From Arthrobacter sp. MYb213 (lineage in GTDB: Bacteria > Actinomycetota > Actinomycetes > Actinomycetales > Micrococcaceae), in NCBI RefSeq assembly GCF_002979915.1, contig NZ_PCQA01000003.1, forward strand, positions 124,001 to 188,000: 64,000 nucleotides of DNA, given 5' to 3'. A program made the position numbers and the translations under genes. The notes below the pieces were generated by a model. The model searched no databases and was not told the origin of the DNA. It saw only the letters and a list, made by a program, of their open reading frames with translations. Positions within the stretch are counted from its first letter, which is position 1; each line of letters begins with the position of its first letter. Shown one piece after another: positions 59,870-64,000 of this stretch.

Positions 59870-61483
59870 ATGACTGATCACCACGTAGGTATGTCCGCGC
59901 CCGAGCTGATCGGTTCGGGACGTGCGGTGCTCGGCATCGAGTTCGGCTCGACAAATATCAAGGCGAGCCTCATCGGGCCCAATCACGAACAGCTGGCCAG
60001 TGGCCAACATGCGTGGGAAAACCAGTTTGTGGACCGCCGCTGGACCTATTCACGTGAAGCTATCATGACCGGTTTGCAAGAGTGCTTCGCCGATCTGGTG
60101 CGGGAGTGCGAACAACAATATTCGGTGCGCCCCAGCAACTTTGCAGCCATTGGTATTTCGGCCATGATGCACGGCTATCTAGCCTTTGATGGTGCCGATC
60201 AGTTGCTTGTCCCATTCCGGACCTGGCGCAATACCTCCACCGGACGGGCCGCCGAAGAACTAAGCAATGCTTTTGAGTTCAACATCCCTCAGCGCTGGTC
60301 AGTAGCCCACTACTACCAGGCACTATTGGATAACGAGCAACATGTTGCCCAGGTAGCTAGCCTCAATACCTTGGCTGGTTTTGTTCATCAGCAGCTCACC
60401 GGGCGCCGAGTACTAGGTGCCGGAGACGCCTCGGGTATGTTCCCGCTGGATAGTTCCGTTCTTGGCTATGACACCAAATTCTTAGCAACCTTTGACTCGC
60501 TAGCCCAGCGACTAGGTGCCACTGGCACACTGGCCGAGCTGCTACCTGAGGTGTTGCCTGCCGGTGCCGATGCTGGAAGCCTCACCGCGCAGGGTGCACT
60601 GCTGCTTGACCCTACCGGCCAGTTGCAGCCTGGAGCGCAATGCTGCCCACCCGAAGGGGACGCCGGAACCGGGATGGTGGCAACCAACTCGGTGGCCCCA
60701 CGCACCGCAAATGTGTCGGTCGGAACCTCAATCTTCTCAATGGTGGTCCTAGATGCCGCGCTGCGCGAAGTTCACCCCGAAATTGACATCGTGACCACCC
60801 CCACCGGGGATCCGGTAGCCATGGTGCACTGCAATAACGGCGCCAGCGAGCTGGCCAGTTGGGCTTCGGTCTTCGGGCAATTCGCCTCCGCGCTGGGCCA
60901 GAAGGTCTCTGCGGATGAGGTGTACCAGGCGCTTTTGACCTCGGCACTAGACGGTGCCGCGGACGGGGGAGGACTCGTTGCCTACAACTACCTTTCCGGA
61001 GAACCGGTCACCGGGTTAGCGGAGGGCCGACCGCTGGTAGTGCGTACCCCCGACTCAACGCTAAATCTTGCAAACTTCATGCGAACTCAGGTGTATTCGA
61101 TGTTTGCGACCTTGAGCGTGGGGATGGAGATCCTTGGCTCAGAGGGTGTCAAAATTCAGAAAATGTTTGCCCACGGCGGCATTTTCCGCACCGCACAAGC
61201 CGCCCAACGGCTCCTCGCCGCGGCACTTAATGTGCCGGTTTCCGTAGGAAGTACGGCACAACACGGTGGACCCTGGGGGATTGCCGTGCTGGCCGCATAT
61301 CGCCACTATTCCGGCACGCACCCAACGGTGAGCCTCGCCGAATATCTGAATTTGCAGGTTTTCGCGAACGCGCAGCTAGACGAGGTAACACCTCTGCCAC
61401 AGGATGTAGCCGGTTACGCAGACTACCTGCTCAGTTACCGGGCAGGGCTGGACATTGAACGCGCCGCGATCAAAGCAATCTAA
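59870..61483 (+). CDS. araB: FGGY-family carbohydrate kinase, L-ribulokinase-type
   Basis: A 537-residue sugar kinase. The phosphate-1 site is VLGIEFGSTNIKASLIGP, GISAMMHGYLAFDGADQ is the substrate part, and VSVGTSIFSMVV and MFAHGGIFRTAQAAQ belong to the second half. By its place between an ara regulator and araD/araA it should phosphorylate L-ribulose to L-ribulose 5-phosphate, although the sequence also resembles xylulokinases. ATG at 59870 (GGAGAAG upstream) is used; earlier frames are unlikely. Confidence 0.85.
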   Translation: MTDHHVGMSAPELIGSGRAVLGIEFGSTNIKASLIGPNHEQLASGQHAWENQFVDRRWTYSREAIMTGLQECFADLVRECEQQYSVRPSNFAAIGISAMMHGYLAFDGADQLLVPFRTWRNTSTGRAAEELSNAFEFNIPQRWSVAHYYQALLDNEQHVAQVASLNTLAGFVHQQLTGRRVLGAGDASGMFPLDSSVLGYDTKFLATFDSLAQRLGATGTLAELLPEVLPAGADAGSLTAQGALLLDPTGQLQPGAQCCPPEGDAGTGMVATNSVAPRTANVSVGTSIFSMVVLDAALREVHPEIDIVTTPTGDPVAMVHCNNGASELASWASVFGQFASALGQKVSADEVYQALLTSALDGAADGGGLVAYNYLSGEPVTGLAEGRPLVVRTPDSTLNLANFMRTQVYSMFATLSVGMEILGSEGVKIQKMFAHGGIFRTAQAAQRLLAAALNVPVSVGSTAQHGGPWGIAVLAAYRHYSGTHPTVSLAEYLNLQVFANAQLDEVTPLPQDVAGYADYLLSYRAGLDIERAAIKAI

Positions 61484-61516
61484 AACATTTCCACCTCGGC
61501 ACCAAGGAGTTCTCAG

Positions 61517-62233
61517 ATGAGCGATGCTCAAGGATTAGCCAAATACTCAGCAGCAATGCGCCAAGAAATTGCGCAAACACGCGAACTCGTCGCGCAACTG
61601 CACGCTGAACTACCGCGTTATGAGCTGGTGGTGTGGACCGCCGGAAACGTCTCGCAGCGCGTTCGAAACCCAGAGGTCCCCGATGGCAGCGCAGACGTGT
61701 TCGTCATTAAACCCTCCGGCGTTGCCTATGAGGAATTGACTGCTGATTCCATGGTGGTCTGCACGCTGGATGGGCAGCTCATCGACGGAACCCGCGCTCC
61801 GTCCTCGGATACAGCCGCGCACGCCTACACCTACCAACATCTGGCGCATGTTGGCGGCGTGGTGCATACCCACTCGACCTACGCGACCGCGTGGGCTGCC
61901 CGTGGGGAAGAAATTCCTTGTGTGCTGACCATGATGGCAGATGAATTTGGCGGACCTATTCCGGTGGGCCCCTTCGCCATCATTGGTGATGACTCCATCG
62001 GCCGCGGCATCGTCCAGACGCTACGCGAGTCGCGTAGCCCGGCGGTACTCATGCAAAACCATGGTCCTTTCACCATTGGCAAGGACGCACGCTCCGCCGT
62101 CAAGGCGGCGGTGATGTGTGAAGAGGTGGCCCGCACAGTTCACATCTCCCGCCAATTAGGTGACCCGGTGCCGATGCGCAGCGAAGATATCGACGCACTC
62201 TACGCACGCTACCAAAACGTTTACGGACAATAA
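61517..62233 (+). CDS. araD: L-ribulose-5-phosphate 4-epimerase
   Basis: A 238-residue zinc aldolase-type epimerase that makes D-xylulose 5-phosphate. VWTAGNVSQRV and VIKPSGVAYEELT bind the phosphate, VHTHSTYATAWAARG holds two zinc His, and MQNHGPFTIGK holds the third. AAGGAG precedes ATG at a good distance. Third enzyme gene of the operon in pathway terms, second in order. Confidence 0.95.
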   Translation: MSDAQGLAKYSAAMRQEIAQTRELVAQLHAELPRYELVVWTAGNVSQRVRNPEVPDGSADVFVIKPSGVAYEELTADSMVVCTLDGQLIDGTRAPSSDTAAHAYTYQHLAHVGGVVHTHSTYATAWAARGEEIPCVLTMMADEFGGPIPVGPFAIIGDDSIGRGIVQTLRESRSPAVLMQNHGPFTIGKDARSAVKAAVMCEEVARTVHISRQLGDPVPMRSEDIDALYARYQNVYGQ

Positions 62234-62275
62234 GCGCTTCTTTCGCGCCCACCTACTTCAATCCGAAAGGACATC

Positions 62276-63787
62276 ATGAGCAAAGCATATGAATCCAAGG
62301 AAATCTGGTTCTTCACCGGAAGCCAAGACCTCTACGGGGAAGAAACCCTGTGTCAGGTCGCCGAGCAGTCGCGCGAGGTTGCCCAGGCACTGGGTGATTC
62401 CGACCAGGTGCCCGCCAAGGTGATCTGGAAGCCGGTACTTAAGGATTCGGATTCGATTCGTCGGGCCATGCTGGACGCAAATTCGGATGACAATGTGCTC
62501 GGCGTGATTACCTGGATGCACACCTTCAGCCCAGCCAAAATGTGGATCTCGGGTCTGAAAGCACTGACTAAGCCACTATTGCACCTGCATACTCAGGCCA
62601 ATGTTGAACTTCCTTGGGACAGCATTGACTTCGATTTCATGAACCTGAACCAGGCCGCACACGGTGACCGTGAATACGCGTACCTCGCAACCCGTATCGG
62701 TGCCACCCGTACCACGGTGGTTGGTCACGTTTCCAACCCGGCGGTAGCCGGGCGTATCGGCAATTGGGTGCGAGGTGCCGCAGGCTGGAACGCCACCCAG
62801 ACGATGAAATTGGTTCGATTCGGCGACAATATGCGCAACGTTGCGGTAACCGAAGGGGATAAGACCGAAGCAGAACTACGCTTCGGCGTCTCAGTGAACA
62901 CTTGGGCCGTGAACGACCTGGTGGAAGCCGTGGAAGCAGTTTCCGAGTCTGCCGTGGATGAACTCGTTGCAGATTACGAGCGTGAATACGACGTCTCCGC
63001 CGAGTTGTGTGCCGGCGCCGAGCGTCATGAATCGCTGCGCTATGCCGCGCGACAGGAATTGGCCATCGAGTCCTTCCTACGCGAGCTAGGTGCATGGGCG
63101 TTCACCACGAACTTTGAAGATCTTGGGGGGCTCAAGCAGCTACCGGGCCTGGCGGTACAGCGTCTCATGGGCAAGGGCTACGGCTTCGGTGCCGAAGGTG
63201 ACTGGAAGACTGCGGTGCTGGTGCGTGCGGCCAAGGTGATGGGCGCAGGGCTCCCCGGTGGCGCCTCGCTGATGGAGGATTACACCTATGACCTGACCCC
63301 GGGCAAGGAACTGATCCTCGGTGCGCACATGCTTGAGGTGTGCCCGTCACTGACCACTACCAAGCCACGAATCGAAATTCACCCGCTGGGCATTGGTGGC
63401 CGTGAAGATCCGGTGCGCATGGTCTTTAACGCGGACGCGACCACCGGGGCCGTAGTTGTTTCCATGGCCGATATGCGTGAGCGTTTCCGTTTGACCGCCA
63501 ACGTAGTGGACGTGGTTACGCCGCCACAGGACCTGCCAAACTTGCCGGTGGCACGCGCCGTTTGGCAGCCACGACCAGACTTCTCCACCTCGGCCGAATC
63601 CTGGTTGACCGCCGGTGGAGCGCACCACACGGTGATGTCTACGGCCGCCGGTATTGAGGCCTTTGAGGTCTTTGCTGAAATCACTGGCACCGAATTGTTG
63701 GTCATTGACGAGAACACGACGCGTCGCGGGTTCGCCGAACAGGTGCGACTGAACCAGGCGTACTACCGTCTGGCTCAGGGTCTGTAA
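62276..63787 (+). CDS. araA: L-arabinose isomerase
   Basis: A 503-residue enzyme that converts L-arabinose to L-ribulose, the first step of the pathway. [16 protein letters not shown] begins it; [46 protein letters not shown] and [24 protein letters not shown] (in parts) contain the metal Glu/His residues. The length matches the family. The product goes to the kinase and then the epimerase encoded just upstream. Confidence 0.97.
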   Translation: MSKAYESKEIWFFTGSQDLYGEETLCQVAEQSREVAQALGDSDQVPAKVIWKPVLKDSDSIRRAMLDANSDDNVLGVITWMHTFSPAKMWISGLKALTKPLLHLHTQANVELPWDSIDFDFMNLNQAAHGDREYAYLATRIGATRTTVVGHVSNPAVAGRIGNWVRGAAGWNATQTMKLVRFGDNMRNVAVTEGDKTEAELRFGVSVNTWAVNDLVEAVEAVSESAVDELVADYEREYDVSAELCAGAERHESLRYAARQELAIESFLRELGAWAFTTNFEDLGGLKQLPGLAVQRLMGKGYGFGAEGDWKTAVLVRAAKVMGAGLPGGASLMEDYTYDLTPGKELILGAHMLEVCPSLTTTKPRIEIHPLGIGGREDPVRMVFNADATTGAVVVSMADMRERFRLTANVVDVVTPPQDLPNLPVARAVWQPRPDFSTSAESWLTAGGAHHTVMSTAAGIEAFEVFAEITGTELLVIDENTTRRGFAEQVRLNQAYYRLAQGL

Positions 63788-63804
63788 GAAAAAAAGAAGA
63801 GCTA

Positions 63805-63830
63805 GGGCCGGCAACAAAATTTGCCGGCCC
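63805..63830 (+). terminator. Terminator of the ara operon
   Basis: GGGCCGGCAA (63805-63814) and TTGCCGGCCC (63821-63830) form a perfect stem 18 bases after the araA stop, with TTGCTCTT after it. Confidence 0.85.
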
Positions 63831-63929
63831 TTGCTCTTGATGTGCACGATCTCAACTTAGTCAGACATGCCGAACCACGTCGAAGATGCACAAGTCACGC
63901 AGAATGCAGCGAGAATCCTTGGCCACGGA

Positions 63930-64000
63930 TCAGGCCTGAATTTCTGAGCGCACTAACACTTCACCGTGAACGTCTTCGACGGTAATTTCTACGGTGAGGT
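63930..64000 (-). CDS. C-terminal end of an unknown gene running off the right edge
   Basis: One minus-strand frame is open from the window edge to a TGA at 63930-63932 and reads LTVEITVEDVHGEVLVRSEIQA. Other frames stop early. The 23 or so visible residues are too few to name a family; the gene starts outside the window. Confidence 0.4.
   Translation of the reverse strand, partial: LTVEITVEDVHGEVLVRSEIQA

Noticed and set aside
1-64000. CRISPR arrays, tRNA/rRNA genes, insertion sequences, prophage genes
   Set aside because: No regularly spaced repeats, cloverleaf-type sequences, transposase motifs or phage structural genes were noticed on reading both strands.

Overview
The window reads as a chromosomal segment of an actinobacterium of the Micrococcaceae (Arthrobacter/Glutamicibacter type). 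The signs are mycothiol/phosphatidylinositol-type Ino1, an actinobacterial CCA-adding enzyme tail, a SAM-IV-like riboswitch, frequent GTG/TTG starts, long GC-rich reading frames with moderate rather than extreme GC, and the rpsF-ssb-rpsR-rplI ... dnaB block that usually lies near the replication origin. No rRNA, tRNA, CRISPR array, insertion sequence or prophage was recognised.

Layout. 1-1.4 kb: the end of the CCA tRNA nucleotidyltransferase gene, then a 0.9-kb gap with three unrecognised small ORFs that have good ribosome binding sites. 1.4-9.95 kb (minus strand): ino1, then a six-gene block for a nonulosonic (sialic-type) acid glycopolymer: a CMP-sugar synthetase/HAD fusion, a short NeuB, a GT2 enzyme and three chained genes for sialyl/polysialyltransferase-like proteins and a DUF6716-like protein. 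A small GyrA-tail-like gene lies beside it. 10-14 kb: a membrane GT87-like transferase, an FAD oxidoreductase and a DUF218 membrane protein. 14.1-17.9 kb: an ABC exporter with its own two-component system. 18-23.4 kb: LapA-like protein, M18 aminopeptidase, LURP-one-like protein, XRE regulator, OatA-like acyltransferase. 23.5-25.4 kb: ribosomal protein/ssb operon. 25.4-34 kb: PadR/HAAS pair, CoA transferase, lipoprotein, RibD-C protein, acyl-CoA ligase, PQQ-type sugar dehydrogenase and a riboswitch-controlled flavin reductase.

34.0-34.6 kb holds a dense cluster of DnaA boxes directly in front of dnaB, although no dnaA or dnaN is present. 36-44 kb is a mixed set of transporters, regulators and small enzymes. 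44.1-51.3 kb is a sugar uptake and oxidation locus (ROK repressor and TIM-barrel isomerase divergent from an RbsACB-type ABC importer and a Gfo/Idh/MocA dehydrogenase). 51.4-54.5 kb is an internally duplicated YhgE-like membrane protein divergent from a TetR regulator, with a perfect operator between them. 54.9-58.5 kb is a complete urate-to-allantoin operon (uraD, uraH, uricase, NCS2 permease). 58.6-63.8 kb is an L-arabinose operon (LacI-type regulator, araB-, araD-, araA-type genes). A minus-strand gene runs off the right edge.

How the genes fit together: most of the window is core or catabolic metabolism. The accessory part is the cell-surface glycopolymer locus, which lacks an epimerase and an exporter of its own and carries a NeuB without its usual C-terminal SAF domain. 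It is the best candidate here for an undescribed pathway. The DnaA-box cluster and the small-ORF region are the most unusual non-coding or near-coding stretches. Function calls rest on motif recognition by eye; no database search was made.
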